Assembly: GCA_012064415.1 (NCBI GenBank)
Contig: SSNU01000173.1
Coordinates: 62,001-126,000, forward strand
Source of the DNA: Gyrodactylus bullatarudis
Taxonomy: Eukaryota > Platyhelminthes > Monogenea > Gyrodactylidea > Gyrodactylidae
DNA length: 64,000 nucleotides
Direction: 5' to 3'
Below the pieces are notes generated by a model that made no database searches, was not told the origin of the DNA, and worked only from the letters and a program-made list of their open reading frames with translations. Positions 12,342 through 26,009 of this stretch are shown here, piece after piece; position 1 is the first letter of the stretch, and every line of letters starts with the position of its first letter. The position numbers and the translations under genes were made by a program.

Positions 12342-15300
12342 CTGGATCTATTATTGTTGGTAATATCATTTGTATCATTTTGTTTACTATCATCATCATC
12401 GTTTGAGAGGAATTGTTCACTGAGCAACTTGTTCCTTCTGACACTTTGGAGAATATTTGTAAACTAAAATAAATTTCGAGTTGATTAGATAGAGCTAGTT
12501 AAAATGAAGTTTATGATTTTTAAAAAAATTCCTAAAGAAATTATGGCAAATTCCAAATCTCGACTTGGCACCAAAATCGCATTTTGTTGATTTCTTAAAG
12601 TGAGAAAGAGAGTGATCCAAAGCTGATTTTTCGGGATCACAACAAGACAAGGAGAAACCATCTTGTCCTTTAATCTCCAAATTTGATTTCTTTCTCTAAT
12701 CGTGATCCTAAAATAAGGGTACGAACTGATTGTAACATTCATTCAATCGCGCGTTTTCGGATAGATAAAGAAATGATCAAAAATAAAAAACAGAAATTTT
12801 TTTCCTTTCAAAACTATTAAATGATCAGTGGTAAATTAGTTAGGATAGAAAATTTCCATTTACTAAATTAATAATGTTAAACTGATAGATTCACGGTCCT
12901 TCAGTTCGAGTTGTGAATAAAGTGTTATTTCAGATTCAGAAGAATTGATAAAACTCGAATGAATTTTGGTTAATGATAAGGAAATTTTTGTCATCTGGCA
13001 GTGGATTAGTGTTGGTATCTTTGAGAAAAAATATTATGAATTGGTTAACAAATTCTTAAACAAAAGCACATTTTGAAAAAAACGTTTCTTTGAAATTCTA
13101 GAACTAGATCAGAACTGGTTCTATTATGTTCCGAGTCTTACGTTGAAATCAAAAAAAACCTTAAAAGAATGCGATTTTGGCGCTAACTCCGAATTTTAAA
13201 TATGCCATGAATTTTTAAAATAATTTCTTTTCAATTATTTTTTTCAAAATTTAAAAATCATAAATTTATTTTGACTACAGGCGTGGGTGTTGGGTAAACT
13301 AACAATATTTGAAGTGGATAATAATTGCAGATTTGGACAAAAAGCATCCCTTGAGAAATCTGATCTAGTGACTGGTGGTGTCACTGCAAAGGAGGAAGAT
13401 GTCCGGATAGTTGTATTCTCATCTTCGTCAATATCAAAAGAGTTGTCCTCCTCCTCGGAGAGTCTGCAGAACTTGAGAGTTTGGCCGAAATCAATGTCGT
13501 TATTCTCACTCGGAGAACTGTCCACGTCCTCTTCCTCGGCAAGGTAGGCAATATTGAACAGTTTGGCCTTTGGCTCATTTAAAACTATGAAGTATTAAAA
13601 ATTAAATTATTCATACGGACTTTGGTAATAACCCTATAGGTCCTGCTTAGTTATCTCTATCATTTTTCCTATTAGCAACTCATCATGTTAAACGTTTCTT
13701 TGAAGACATATTTCTCAGGTATGAAGAATGACATGACTATAGAAATCAAATATACAATGGCACGAACTATCTCCAAAGGTGGGATCAAACAACGACCCTA
13801 TTTTTTATCGATAATTCTTCAACTGAAAATAATTGCGTTAAATTCATAATCAGCTTATCATGTAAAAAGTTTGTCTGGAACTTTCAAGTTCAACAATGCT
13901 AAAAGTTTTGATGTTAAATTCTATAATAAATTATCATTGTTAATAAATCTAGAAAGTTTCTAAACATGATTTCAAAACCCAGAAGAGTTGAAGATAGAAT
14001 GGGTTGGATAAATTAACCATAAATATCGGTAAGCTACCCCAGACTGAAAATAATCCTGCGTGGGATAAAATATCTCAAGAGCGAAACCCGTGCCAAAATC
14101 AGTTATTCGGCTCCAACCTAATGAGAGAACACTTTTTTTCATGACTTCCATTCGATCTTTTGTCTATAAGACGTTTTGAACAAAACTTGATTATTTGAAA
14201 AAATGAACTCTTTTTTAATTAGCATAGCTCGTGTTTCACGAATGATAGAGCTGAGATTTTTGCGTAAAAGATGTATTCCCGTGGCTTTGATATATAACGA
14301 TTAGTTGCTCAGGTGGTACACGCCATCAAAGGCACAGTGGGACTAAGGGTTAACCTATCAGGATTTCATGATTCTTGATCTCATGATGAAAATAATTTTT
14401 TTCAATTTCACGAGTAAAATTCCCTTCTTTGTTAGTCAAGGGATGAATCAAGACAGAAACATATTACAATTGTGTGCAAATCAACAGAAATTATTATCCA
14501 CAATAAATTGAATTTATCCCTTTCTTGCATCTGCGCAATGTACAGGACACTTGAAAGGACTCTTCATTAAAATTAATGTGTAGTTTCTTTTACATCTTTT
14601 CTCTACTATATACTGCCTCTCACAATTCCACAGTGCATATATTTATGTATTATATTGCATTGTTCTGTGTGTAGAAATGAGAAGATGTTTGACTGATGTT
14701 TCCTTCATTTTTCCAACTGTAGAGAAAAAACTTGAAAACCAACATTGTCCATTCAACAGTGTTTTTATTAGCATAAACGAATAATTTTGTTTACCAAAGA
14801 GATTTCTCTCGTTATTATTATGGCCTCTAATGAGAGTTTGTAGATAGTTTTGTTACTGTTTCCAAATAATAATTTCTATACTTACTCTTGTATTTGCATC
14901 TTCTTCTTGCGCAGAGCTCCTTCTCAAAGATTAACAATGTAGTCCATTATGTGGTGTTATTCTATTGACTCGACACAGTTTTACAGAGAGAATGACACTG
15001 CTCTGCCATGTGTAATTAATATTTCATGTTTCGAGTTAAAGTATTGAGTTTCATCATCAGAATTGAATTTCGTAATTTTTTAAATTACAACTCTCAAAAA
15101 AGTGATAAATGTTCATAACGAGAAGCATAATTATGAAAATAGGTTTTTATTGGGGGCGTGACTCACTCTTTTTAGACTTTTTGACAACTGCAGTTTCCAT
15201 TCGTCCACCAGGATTGTTGTTGGGCAAAACTGACGAGATCATATCAAAGGATCTTTTCATGAGCCTTTCAAAGGTGACACTTTTGTCAGAAACCTTTTTC

Positions 15301-18300
15301 CCTTCATTACTCGAGTGTTTTTGTAAACTATTCATGCACATATTCGACTGTAACGAGTTCAACAGGAATTGTGTAAACATTTCCAGCCTCTCATGGTTGA
15401 ATTCAAACTCTGGTGTAGTTGTGGAACTCTTCATGTCATTGGGTGTCTTTGAAGAATAATTCTTCTCGATACTCGACGAGATCCTTTTCGATGGACGTCC
15501 AGGCCTGGCACTTGAGTAAATAAAAGGATTGACATTAAAAAATTGAGAAATTTTGGCACGTGTGTCATTCATTCATTCATTAGAGTAATAAAACTAATCT
15601 TGATTGAACCAGTTATTATTATTATTTGGGGTATAAAGAAAATACAATTTCCTCTTGAGATTAGGCGGTCGATGTTGTATAAATTTCAGAGAGATGAGGA
15701 AAATTCTCGTTAACTTTTCAAATCCAATCAATCTTGAAGAATGAATATTCTCCCCTCTAATAGTTATCTTATATAATTGAGAATTGTAAATTTTATGTAA
15801 CTTTTGCGCAAAATTCAAGCCAGATAGAAAAACACTAGAGACAAAGAAGAATTATCAAGCATTGAATGCAATTGCAGAAATACACTGAGGAATGTCACAT
15901 TATGCAGGAAATATCAAGAAATATACAGAGGAGAGATGTATTTATGTAGGAGTGCGCCATTCCTCAAGTAACACAAAAGAAATGTACGAGGCAAAAGACA
16001 AAAAAACATGGGGATAAAGGGAATGATTGATTTGATTTTTGAATTGTAAAATCTGTCCTCCGAAGTGAAAGAAAAGAGTCAAATGTGATGATACTTCTTC
16101 TAATTCTGTTTCTTTCATCGGACAATCGAAAGTATTGAGCACTGCCTCCGTGAAACCGAAATTGAGTAATAGACTCTCTTGAATTACCTAAAATCGCGTG
16201 TCGATATGATGAAATCTTTTTAAGCTTTTGTAATAAGATGAACAAATTGTGAAAATTTGTAATATTTATGAAAATAAGAGAAATTTTAATTTTAACAAGT
16301 GTCAAAACAGTTTTATCAAGACTTAAATCAATTCTGCAACTTTATTGGAAGAAATAATGTTATTCAAGATTGAACCATTAATATGAAACATTAAAAAACG
16401 TTTTTTATTTGAAAATTTCTAGTGTTTCATTTTATTACGGAAGCATTAACTTATAAAAATCGATAAGTAATCGTCCACTCGATATTTCCCATAGTTAAGT
16501 CGGTTTTGAGTTAGTGTTGTTATTTTGAAAAATGAAACTGTTGAAACTGTATATCAATGATCCTTAAGCTATAAGATTTTCTAAACTACCTCGTACCAAA
16601 CATCATGCAGGAAAGCTATTCTCTATTTGGGATTTTATGATTTTTACTAAATTTTTCTTTTATTTGAATTTTTTGTTGAGAATATTTGTCGATTTCAAGG
16701 TATGAGTGGAATCAAACGTTATTTTCAGGGTCATTTTTAGACAAGCAAGCCAATAATAATCCCAATTCAATTTTTGAAATAACCGGCAATTTGAATGAAG
16801 CGTTTCCTTGTCTGTGAAAGTAGAATCATGCAAAATTCTTATTTGGTTCTTAGAAAAATTTAAATCTTTGACTTAATAAAACAACAGCATTGAATGTTTT
16901 TTTAGAAGAAATTTCTTGTGAATTTTTATCAATTTTATCTTTATTTTAAGCTATTTTGTCACTATTCATAATTATATACAGTACATTAATCAGGAACAGC
17001 TATTTTACAAAAATATTTAATTTTCTCTTGTTTAAAATTCATTATGAAATTCGCGCAATTTTTGACAATTTTGTTCCAGAAGCATAAAAAAAGGTATTTT
17101 GAAGTGGAATTTGGTGAGACAATATTGAAATATTTGAAATTTAGGGTTAATCACAAAAGTAGCCCCAAATCCATTCGAAAAATTTCCAAGAGTAGCTCCA
17201 TTATAGAATTTTTTCTTCACATTTAGCTCCAATTTTTTTCGAAATCAACCCCATCGTAATTCAGTTCATCAAATTCTGAATATTTCAACTTTTTTGAAAC
17301 ATCTGTCTCAACTGAATGCATCTTTTATAAAGATAGTAATATGTTTATGAATTTTAAAACAATGTATTTATTACCACTATGAACTGATTAGTTAAAATTA
17401 GAAATATTTTTTTACAAATCGTATTTTTTTAACGATGGATAAAAAGGGTTTCATGTGTTCTCTGAGCTGAAAAATGAATAATTTCGGTATATGCAAAGTT
17501 AAGAAAAATAACGAAAAGTGCTTTTCAAATCGCCGCTCAATTTTCAATGAGTTTTCACTACGCAATCACTAAAATCCGGAATATCTTGGCCATTTGATGA
17601 GTTTCTTAATTTTTATCTTCAAAAATAGTAATCTTGTCATCAAAAGGGGCTAAATGATTAATTTCGTTATTTTATTATATCCTTGGGATATTGTGGGTTC
17701 AGGATGAATTTTTAGTTCGAAATATCTAAATTTTTATCCAAAATTATTCTCTATTAAATAGTGATAGTGTCAAGGTTACATTTTTTGTCATAAACCTCTC
17801 AAATTTGATCTTATTACTTTCAAGAAGATTTTCAGGTTTTTGATTGAAATAGTTTATCCGTAAGATTTATTATACTAAATCGAAAATGATTGGGAGAAAA
17901 ATATTTTGGCTTCTATCACGAGAAAAATGGCCAAAATTGATTGAGCACGTTAATTTTAATACAAAATCATTGTTTCTATTGCAACCAGCTCTTAAATAGG
18001 TTTTGGTGCATATGTTTTATACATCATCCAAATTCTCCTGAAGAGACCATTCAGATTCTGATCCAAGCTAGAAATCGAAAATTTGCAAAATCCATCTCTA
18101 ATGGACAATGACATAATGGAGAATAACTTTCGCGCTTTAAAAATATGCAAAACTTGATCTGAGTACTAAAATTTATCAGAAAAGTTTGTCCTCTGGTGAG
18201 CTCCTCGGAGGAAAAAAATTTTCACCCTAGCCTAATGTCTACTGTAATTGATAGTGAATGAGAATTGTAAATTATTTTCAATTTATCAGCATTTTGTATT

Positions 18301-21300
18301 GGATATGCCAAGAAGAATTCAAGTAAGAAATTTAGAGAAACGTGAGAAAATTAATAAATATTCGAATTGATATTTGATCTTTCTTCCCTCTCAGAACAAC
18401 TGCCTGAATAATTTGGGAGATAGACAATTGGAAAATTAATCATAACATATCATACTACGTTTATCTTTATGAATTATTACTAATGATCAGTAGTAACAGA
18501 GTAATGTTGTTGCTCATAATTTTTAACTTGAGCAGTAGTCTACAGCTTATTAGTAGTATTCTAAAGAGTAGAACAGTAACGAGAATAATAATGGGAACGT
18601 GAAGACATGACAGTCTTTATGAATATATGAATGTTTGTAGATATACATTTTTTCAAGTTGAAATGAATAAATATGAGAACTAAACTTGTCACAAGTCTTT
18701 TTCAATTTTCCTTTCAAGTTGTATTTCATAATTTTGTTTATGTGAAAATGTAATAAATTTATTTTTCATCTACCCCCTTACCCCATTCTTTCTCCTACTG
18801 TTCTTTCCTCAACTGCTCGGGGAATTTGTTCATTTCAGAATTAACATTTAGTATTCCACTTGATTATTCTGTGAGAAATTATCCTGATAAATTATGAGTA
18901 TGAGGAATTAATTTATTTCTTTTGATTTCTCTTTTGGAATTTTAGTTTTAAGATGTATGAATTGTACAACTTGTGAATGAATAAAAAACGCAAAATTTTA
19001 TATGGCCAATAAAATGAATGAAAATTTGTAGAATAATTAAGTTCTATGAAATTTGGAAAATTAGAAAAAAGATATATATTGGGGCCATATGTACATTTCA
19101 CAAAGCATCATCAGTGGCAATACTTTAAAAATGATATAAGTTGAGAGTTCATTCAAAATAATATTTTACAAATTATGAAAGAAATAGTGAACGTCAAAGA
19201 AGAATATAATGTAAGCTAAAAAAACACCAAAACTCTCCAATAAGTAGCAACAGTGGAGAGAAAAGTGAAAAAGCTCACATAGGCCAAGGTAGTCGAAGAT
19301 TATACGAATAGTTTTTTTTGAACACATAAGTTTGGTTTATATCTATTTATGAAGAATTTCTCCTTCACCCAAACGTCTGTACTGTCATCCCCTGCATTTT
19401 TGTATAAAATAGAAAAGTTTGAGATTAAAGCTTCATGCCCTTCCTGTCTTAGATGCCTGGTCACCGCTGTATCTTTCTTAAGATGATCGTTCCCTCTAGT
19501 TGACAACTTCCTAATTTTTAGATTACATTATATTCTTCTTTGACATTTACTATTTCTTTCATAATTTGTAAAATATTATTTTGAATGAACTCTCAATTGA
19601 TATCATTTTTAAAGTATTGCCACTGATGATGCTTTGTGAAATGTACATATGGCCCCAATATATATCTTTTTTCTAATTTTCCAAATATGATTTTAAGTGG
19701 ATTTTCGGACGTATTTGAAAATTTACGTGAATATTTCAGTCACAAAAATCTATGAAATTACTATGGTATAGAGTAATCCAACTGCCCTTCAAATCTGAGA
19801 TGTAGCACGTGTTATGCATACATTTGAGAAATACATTCGGAAGCTCAAGAATGAGTAATTTCATAATAGTTGTAGTTTAATAATAATGGATCAGGTGAGA
19901 GAATTTAATTCTTTTTCAAAAACAAACTGAACGAATCCTTTTGTCTGAAGAGAATATTCTCAGCCCAACTCTTAAGGGGAAATATCTGATTTTTATTTAT
20001 TCATAAAACATTTATCAAACAATTGCCCCATTCTTGCATACTGTAAACAAGAAAAACTCTTTGATAAATACTTATTAAAAAGAGAGATGATATTCACACG
20101 GATTAGCCTACAAAAGTGGAGGGGAATTGTGTATGTTTACGAATTATTGTTTCTTTTTCATCAGGTGAGAAAATTTACACACACACACTAGAGAAAATTT
20201 TCTTGTTTTTGGGTGATGAGATGATGTGGTGTGTAAAGTGAAACATCTTTTTGTTCCATGATGAACAAAAAGGTGGACACGAAATTCTTGCAAATTTTAA
20301 TAAATATCGAGAGTTTGAAAAGGAAATACCTCAAGTTGAATAGAAACTATTGACGTGAAGAGTTCCAACAACAGAATTTACATTTTTTAACCAGATTTTT
20401 TTGTGTAAAAGCGAATTCAATCTGGCCAAGTTTAGGCCATTTTTGAATCTCAAAAATGCGCCAAATTTCCCATCTTTCAACGTTTGATTTCAAAGTTTTT
20501 ATTCATTTCGACGATCTATAGCGATTCGTTTATGACATTTCGTTAAGAGAAACACGCTGTATCCAAAGGAAAAGATTTTTTTAGATCATTTTCTGTCGTA
20601 ATCAAAAATCTATCGTTTTCCCTATAGATAATGACGAATTTCTGTAAAATTCTTTAGGCCAATTCGAATAACAGCAACGAATCTTTAAGATCAGTAAAAA
20701 TTGACCTCAAAGGTTGAAAAAGAGGCAAAATTTTTGTCAGAAGGAATTTTTTTCGGAAATTTTTTTCTTTTAACAAAGATTTGTACTCAGTCAGAAGTTG
20801 AGTAAATTCAAACAAAAATATAGCTACACGCCTTATTTTTCGGAAAAAATGAAAATTTGAAAGGAAATCAATTTTACTACCATTTGACATATAAAAAAAC
20901 TTTAATTTTAATTTTTTTAAAAACTGAAAATTCGTTTTTTTGAAAATATCTCCCAAGCGAGATGTGATTCCAAGAGCAGATCTGAAATCAGCGTAAGATT
21001 CCAAAAGAAATCAAAAGTGTCCTGCCGTGTTATTAATGAAAATCTTAATTCTGGCTTATTCTGGCGTTCTTTTGAATTAATAATTCCCTGAAAAAAAAGT
21101 AAAACCACTTTGAGACGTTTCAGCTATTCAATTAACTTCCTAAGTGGAATAAATTATCTAAACAACCTCCAAATTTATCTCTAAAACGTAAAGAAATCCA
21201 ATTCGTTTGTACCATACCCTAAAATTATACCTTAAATCAAAAATATCAAAAATCAACTGTTTAGTTAATACTTTATGAATAGTTTCTTCACTGTTACATT

Positions 21301-22535
21301 ACCGTTGATCGTATCGTAATCGTTAGCAAAAATTTCTAGAGTTTCATTGTTGGTTATATTTCTAACTCTGTTCCATTGTTCCATCAGTGAAACATAACAC
21401 TTTCTCAAGAATAATTCATGAAAATATATTTTCACTGAAAGATTTTTGAAAATCTAGTCAAATATTTAGAACGTTTTTTAAACCTATTCTCTGAGGCATC
21501 AGAAAAAATAAAATAACTTTCTATGGTAAAACAATAGCTGAAGATTCAAATATGCAATCTGCGGCTCAGTATCTCTCGCTCGCCCAATTGCTGAATATTG
21601 CTTATCAATATGGAATCCATCTGCTATCAAATCTACTTTAAATCTGGAACTAATTCAAAAAAGATTTACCAGAGCGTCTAGTAAAACCCATCTTAACTTT
21701 CTATCAAAATTGATCTATTTAGACATAGAAGATTAGCAAGATCAATAATATTATGCGACAAAAGATTAGACTCGTTATGGAACAGAGTGCTCCCTAACTA
21801 AAGAACTAGGAATTCTAAACCTTTCATTAAACCAATTGATAATTCGAAATTTAAAAAAACCTTCATATTATGGACGCCGGCGCTCCACTAGAATTGTAAC
21901 CCTCACAAAGAGATTGATCTATGAATTTGCAAAAACTTTTAAATAAACCAGAATATTTACATTAATTTGACTCGATGATTGTCAATAATACTTTGTGAGC
22001 TTATAAATTTTGTGCCAATTATAATATTTCATAATTATATATTTCACCTCTTTCAAAAGTAGTTTGGTGTTGCATTAAAGATTAAATGGTTTTCATTAAA
22101 TCAAAGAACTCACCTAGAATTTGTACAGTCAGCGTATAAAATGTCGAATTCATACGGTGCTATCAGTTTGCATCGATTAACACCCGGCTGTATAGCGCCA
22201 AGACCTCTTAGTATACGAACCTGTTCAACATTACACACGACTGGAGTTATTTCTAATCTCTTCAACTTGGTGTAGACGGTATGCAGGCCGCCAACCAAAT
22301 GTTTCAGGAACATTTCAAAAGCCTGTGGTAAACAAATGAGCTCTTTTGCTTCTACAGTGAACGTGGCCAGTTTCTCTCCTCTATACTCAATAAGTCGAAC
22401 TTGATTATTCTCTGGGACATTGGGAACTGGATTCGGTGTACAGTAGGTCGGAGTTTTGACATGATCCCCACTCGTGGAGGAGGTTTTCGGGGTTGCACTA
22501 TTCGTCTCAACTAGTGATGGTATCTTCATGAACAT
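12342..22535 (-). CDS. dac: Dachshund transcriptional co-regulator (partial)
   Basis: Exon A 22114-22535 starts at an ATG (22535) and encodes the SKI/SNO/DAC DNA-binding fold, with near-universal segments FLKHLVGGLHTVYTKLKRL and VCNVEQVRILRGLGAIQPG. It ends at CTNS. Exon B 15167-15510 continues with SARPGRPSKR, exactly the CTN-S-x-RPGRP-KR order of Dachshund proteins, with phase 2 on both sides. Exon C 13279-13584 (acidic, Ser-rich) fits the phase of exon B. A possible exon D (12342-12463; Asp/Asn-rich) is uncertain, because its phase agrees only if exon C uses an alternative GTTAGT donor. The C-terminal coiled-coil Dach box was not found. Dachshund acts in the nucleus in eye, limb and neural development with Eya/Six. 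The 6.6-kb intron between exons A and B is full of repeats and contains a Penelope fragment. Confidence 0.85.
14110..14280. repeat. Diverged dispersed repeat (copy 2)
   Basis: Ordered matches to 4210-4480, including CACGAATGATAGAGCTGAGA versus CGAATGATAGAGCCAGGATC. It lies in the dachshund intron between exons B and C. Confidence 0.5.
15511..19050. other. Dachshund intron, no other gene seen
   Basis: AT-rich intronic DNA with several weak copies of the dispersed repeat family (for example 16600-16760). No convincing ORF, RNA gene or complete element. Confidence 0.5.
19051..19686 (-). mobile_element. Penelope-like fragment framed by 164-bp inverted repeats
   Basis: The arms 19051-19214 and 19523-19686 are reverse complements of each other, with few mismatches over 164 bp. 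Between them, a minus-strand ORF (19300-19506) encodes the C-terminal half of a GIY-YIG endonuclease of the Penelope type: RHLRQEGHEALISNFSIL, then KEKFFINRYKPNLCVQKK. The GIY-YIG core itself and the reverse transcriptase are absent. Inverted terminal repeats at such ends are known for Penelope-like elements, so this looks like a 5'-truncated copy. Confidence 0.75.
21545..21900 (+). pseudogene. Non-LTR retrotransposon RT fragment
   Basis: Translated in shifting frames, the stretch shows SPIAEYCLSIWNPSAIKST followed by LELIQKRFTRAS, the familiar region downstream of the reverse transcriptase palm in jockey/I-type LINEs. Several stops and frameshifts show that it is dead. It lies in the dachshund intron, antisense to that gene. 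Confidence 0.65.
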
Positions 22536-25212
22536 TTCTGTAGTCTCTCTCGCTCAAAAAAATGATAAATGGTTCATATTCTCTGATTAAAAGAAAGCAT
22601 GATACAAGAAGGGGTGTGTGGGGTAGATGTAGTGGAGAGATTATTAGAAGAGAAAGAAGAACTCAGAAGGAAACGCGATATATTTTGTTTGGTTAATAAG
22701 ATAATAGCGATTGTATTACTCAATAATCATATATATGCATATATATTCATGAGATACTTACTTTTTGTACATGGTCTATTCTACATCTATGCTATTTTGT
22801 ATGGATAATAATATATAAAAATGAGTACATTTACTTTTGTACACTGTGATGATGAATGAATGAATGCGTGAATTTACGACAAGAGTCTTTGGGGTCAATT
22901 GCACACGGGTTTGTGAATTGAAAAAGAGAATCATCAGGCTGGACGAAAAAATAGTATTTTAATGGAATATTATAGATATATTATTTCTAAATTATAAAAA
23001 TGCATCTAAACATGAGATCAATTATGAAAAAAATTAAGTTAAAATAATGTCCCAAGCTTAAAATTTTGTTGGACCAATCTGAAATACATTTTACGCCAAA
23101 TTATCATACTTATAGCGAATAAAAAGCTATTTTGATTTGAAAGTGGTAGTATGATCAAAGGTTTTAAGGATCTCAATTAGACATGGAAATTAATTATACT
23201 AAATCTGATCTAAGAGTTAATCTTATTTTCGTTTGAGAGTTGAATTTCGATTTCTTGATCATCGGGGCGGGCTTTTGAAAATTTAAACACTCAGCTTTTT
23301 CTTGTCCTGAAAAACATTTTTTGATTGTCAGCTCAAAGTTCGAAAAATTTGAAAAATTACCATAATTCTCATGGTAAAAGGATTAAGAATCTTTAACCTA
23401 ATTGAATTCTTGATGAAAAAATTAACGAAGCTATTCAAATACGCTGCCTGACTATCTTCAAAATTAGTAAATTTCCAAAATTTTGTTTATTTCATAGCAG
23501 AAGCATTCAAAGAGTTGACTCAGCCAGACATGGTGGAATGATTTTGAAATAGCTCAAACACTATTACAGGCGATTTCATTATTTTTACGAAATTTCATTC
23601 AAGTCTAGTGTCTGGCAAATTTGAGAGCCGTTAAGCTGGCAGATTGAACTCAAAATTAAAATTTTGTTTTAGTTAGTATTTTTGCGCGAAAAAGGTTATT
23701 TATTTTTTCTTTTATTAAATTTTTCTTTTTTTTTCTTCAAAATATAGACAAAAGAAATAAGATAGTAGTTGTAATTCCTGACAATGAATTTTATTTTTTT
23801 TAATTTTCGTGTTTAAAAATTGAGTGTAGCCCATTACTACAGTAGTAGTTTTAAAAGAAAGAAAATTTTTAAATTAACCACTATATATATTTTATGACTG
23901 ATTATGATAATAAAATACATTATTACATTGTGTAATTGCAGTGCAATATTGTATAATAGCACGAAAATGCATAACTACGTAGACTAACGTGTAATAACAA
24001 ATTAAAGAATATCCTATTATGAAATTTTAATTTGAATGTGTTCATCTCAAACATAACTAAAATTCTTCCCTCTTCTTCTTCTCTATGTAAGAAATACAGA
24101 ATAGAAATTTCCCCTTTTGTATTCTTAAACAGGGAAATTCTCAATAAACATATATTTGAGAAGAGAAATTGTTTAACTTTTCATGCAGATAAAATATTAT
24201 TTAATCCACCTAGAAAGTTTCCCTGTGTATTTTTGCGTCTAGAGAAATTGTAACTTTGTCATCGGTATAATAATTCGATGGATGTTAAGCGATTTCTTCT
24301 CTCTATTCTCAGTCATTTTTTGCATTCTCTTCTGTATTTTGTAATCAGGAATTTCCTTTCAGAAAGAATTGTAATATTTTATTGCGTGATTTTTCTTTCA
24401 TTTGACAAATAAAAGCTTACGAATAAAGTTACAGTAACTCAGTTGAACATTAAATGTATTAAATGTTCAGAGATGTTTCTTTTGACAACTAAAAAGGATT
24501 TGTTTATTATCTAATGTACATTATGAACAAGTTAAAATATGTTGCATAACAATAATGTGTTTACTTTAAAGTAGACATATTAAGTAAATATTTAATTATT
24601 GGTGTTTTTATTTATATTCTAATAGATGTAGCATTTCTAGGTAGAAACGCTTGCATCTGTTAAAGTACTGTACTTATTTTCAGATACTTAATTTGCTCTT
24701 AGAGATTTTCTTTCTTGTTTCCTTACTACTATTTATTTTCTCTTCAGCTATATAAAAAGAAAACCTGTATCAAATTTAATTAGCCTTGAATAGAGATTCA
24801 GGTAAAATCATTAATACCAGGTCAGATCAAGAGAAAAAAAAGATTTTATAAAAATAGATATAATAAGTATATTATTCAAGTATATAATTTGATATGGAAA
24901 CACTTAACTTTTGCAACATCTACAAAAGAGCTTCTCAACTTTTTACAAGTTTAGTTCTTTAACTGAAATACATGTATAGAAAGGCTTCATCAGTCATTTA
25001 CATCATACAATATAAATATATGTTTATATGAAAGAAAATAATAAAAATAAACAATAAAGAAGTGAGTCAGAATAATGGACGCGTCAGTGTTAGGAAATTC
25101 AAATTGTATAACGATATGATGGAATACGAAAAAAACACGCAAATATACTCAGTAATAGTTTCTTTTTCTGGGTAAATTTAATGGGAGGAGAGTGGCAGAG
25201 AGGGAATGAATA
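22536..25212. other. Intergenic, repeats only
   Basis: No gene is supported. A pair of inverted blocks around 23090-23420 (sharing the GATTTGAAAGTGG and CATCAAGAATTC motifs) belongs to the dispersed foldback family. Microsatellite-like ATATAT tracts lie near 22725-22750. Confidence 0.5.
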
Positions 25213-25846
25213 TTAAAAATCATTTAAACCACTATTGGCAGATAGATAACCACCGCCAGCTGGTCGCACGAGCCTGGAATTTGAAGTAACTGAATGATGA
25301 CTAATTGGATGAGATTCCACGGTGCAGTTTTTGGCAAAAAGATTCTTACTAGCTATAGTATGATACTGTTGAAAATCACCACGATAATAACAGTAAGATG
25401 TTAGTACACCATTGGCATCAAGAACTTTTATGGGTTTTGTTGTACGTTCACTAGAATTTGTTATTGATTGAATACATTTAATTTGATTTTTTAGAGATTC
25501 ATTTGCAATCTTGATTCTTCTAAGTTGATTCTTAAGAAACTAGGTAGAGAGAAATGTATTTAGAATTACATTTAATAACCAAATAATAATTGATTTTTAA
25601 TATTCAACTTTAAATTATTTGACTCACATCAATATCAGCATTTTCGTCATTCACCAAAAGGCTAAGACTGGTAAGTTCCATTTCCTTCTTTTTGGCACAT
25701 TTGCGAGCGTACTTACGATTCTGTAGACGCCTTCGTATAGATTTTAGTTCCTTACAATCATCTTGGCTAATTTGACCGCACTCAACCAATTTCTTTAGAT
25801 CTGCAATACTCAAATTAGTTAAGTCTTCTCGTCTTTGAGTCTCCAT
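25213..25846 (-). CDS. Maf-like bZIP transcription factor
   Basis: Exons 25628-25846 and 25213-25539 are joined by an 88-nt intron in phase 0 and give 181 aa. Residues about 9-30 (LTNLSIADLKKLVECG...) resemble the Maf extended homology region. They are followed by the basic region with NRKYARKCAKKK, the N-x-x-YA-x-x-C pattern peculiar to Maf proteins, and then a leucine-zipper-like amphipathic helix that continues into exon 2. Length is that of a small Maf without an acidic activation domain. Small Mafs dimerise with CNC or Bach factors at MARE elements in the nucleus. The basic region is divergent (Lys or Arg at usually fixed positions), so specificity may differ. The start is the first ATG; it is head to head with the EF-hand gene. 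Confidence 0.7.
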
Positions 25847-26009
25847 CAGTTGTGGATATCAAAAGATTAAGATGCTAATCTCCTGTAGACTTTAATAGGT
25901 TTGAAATTTCTAGTGTTTTAAATTTTTATTTTATCTGTTTGCGCTAAAACATTGAAATATTATCTTTGTGAAAATGTTGTTAAAGTAAGTAGTTGTTCAA
26001 TTTACAAAT
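25847..26009. promoter_or_regulatory. Putative bidirectional promoter
   Basis: 163 bp lie between the start codons of the divergent bZIP and EF-hand-like genes. No canonical motif was identified. The call rests on spacing. Confidence 0.4.

Noticed and set aside
12342..12463. Dachshund exon D as a firm exon
   Set aside because: Its open frame does not match the phase of the best exon C donor (GTAGTC). It works only with an alternative donor, so it is kept as tentative inside the gene entry.
20654..21108. Minus-strand ORFs of 116 and 63 codons
   Set aside because: Low-complexity Phe/Lys/Leu composition typical of AT-rich noise. No family motif or splice support.
22599..22808. Plus-strand ORF beside the dachshund start
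   Set aside because: Composition is AT-driven, with no homology or regulatory context. It runs into an ATATAT tract.
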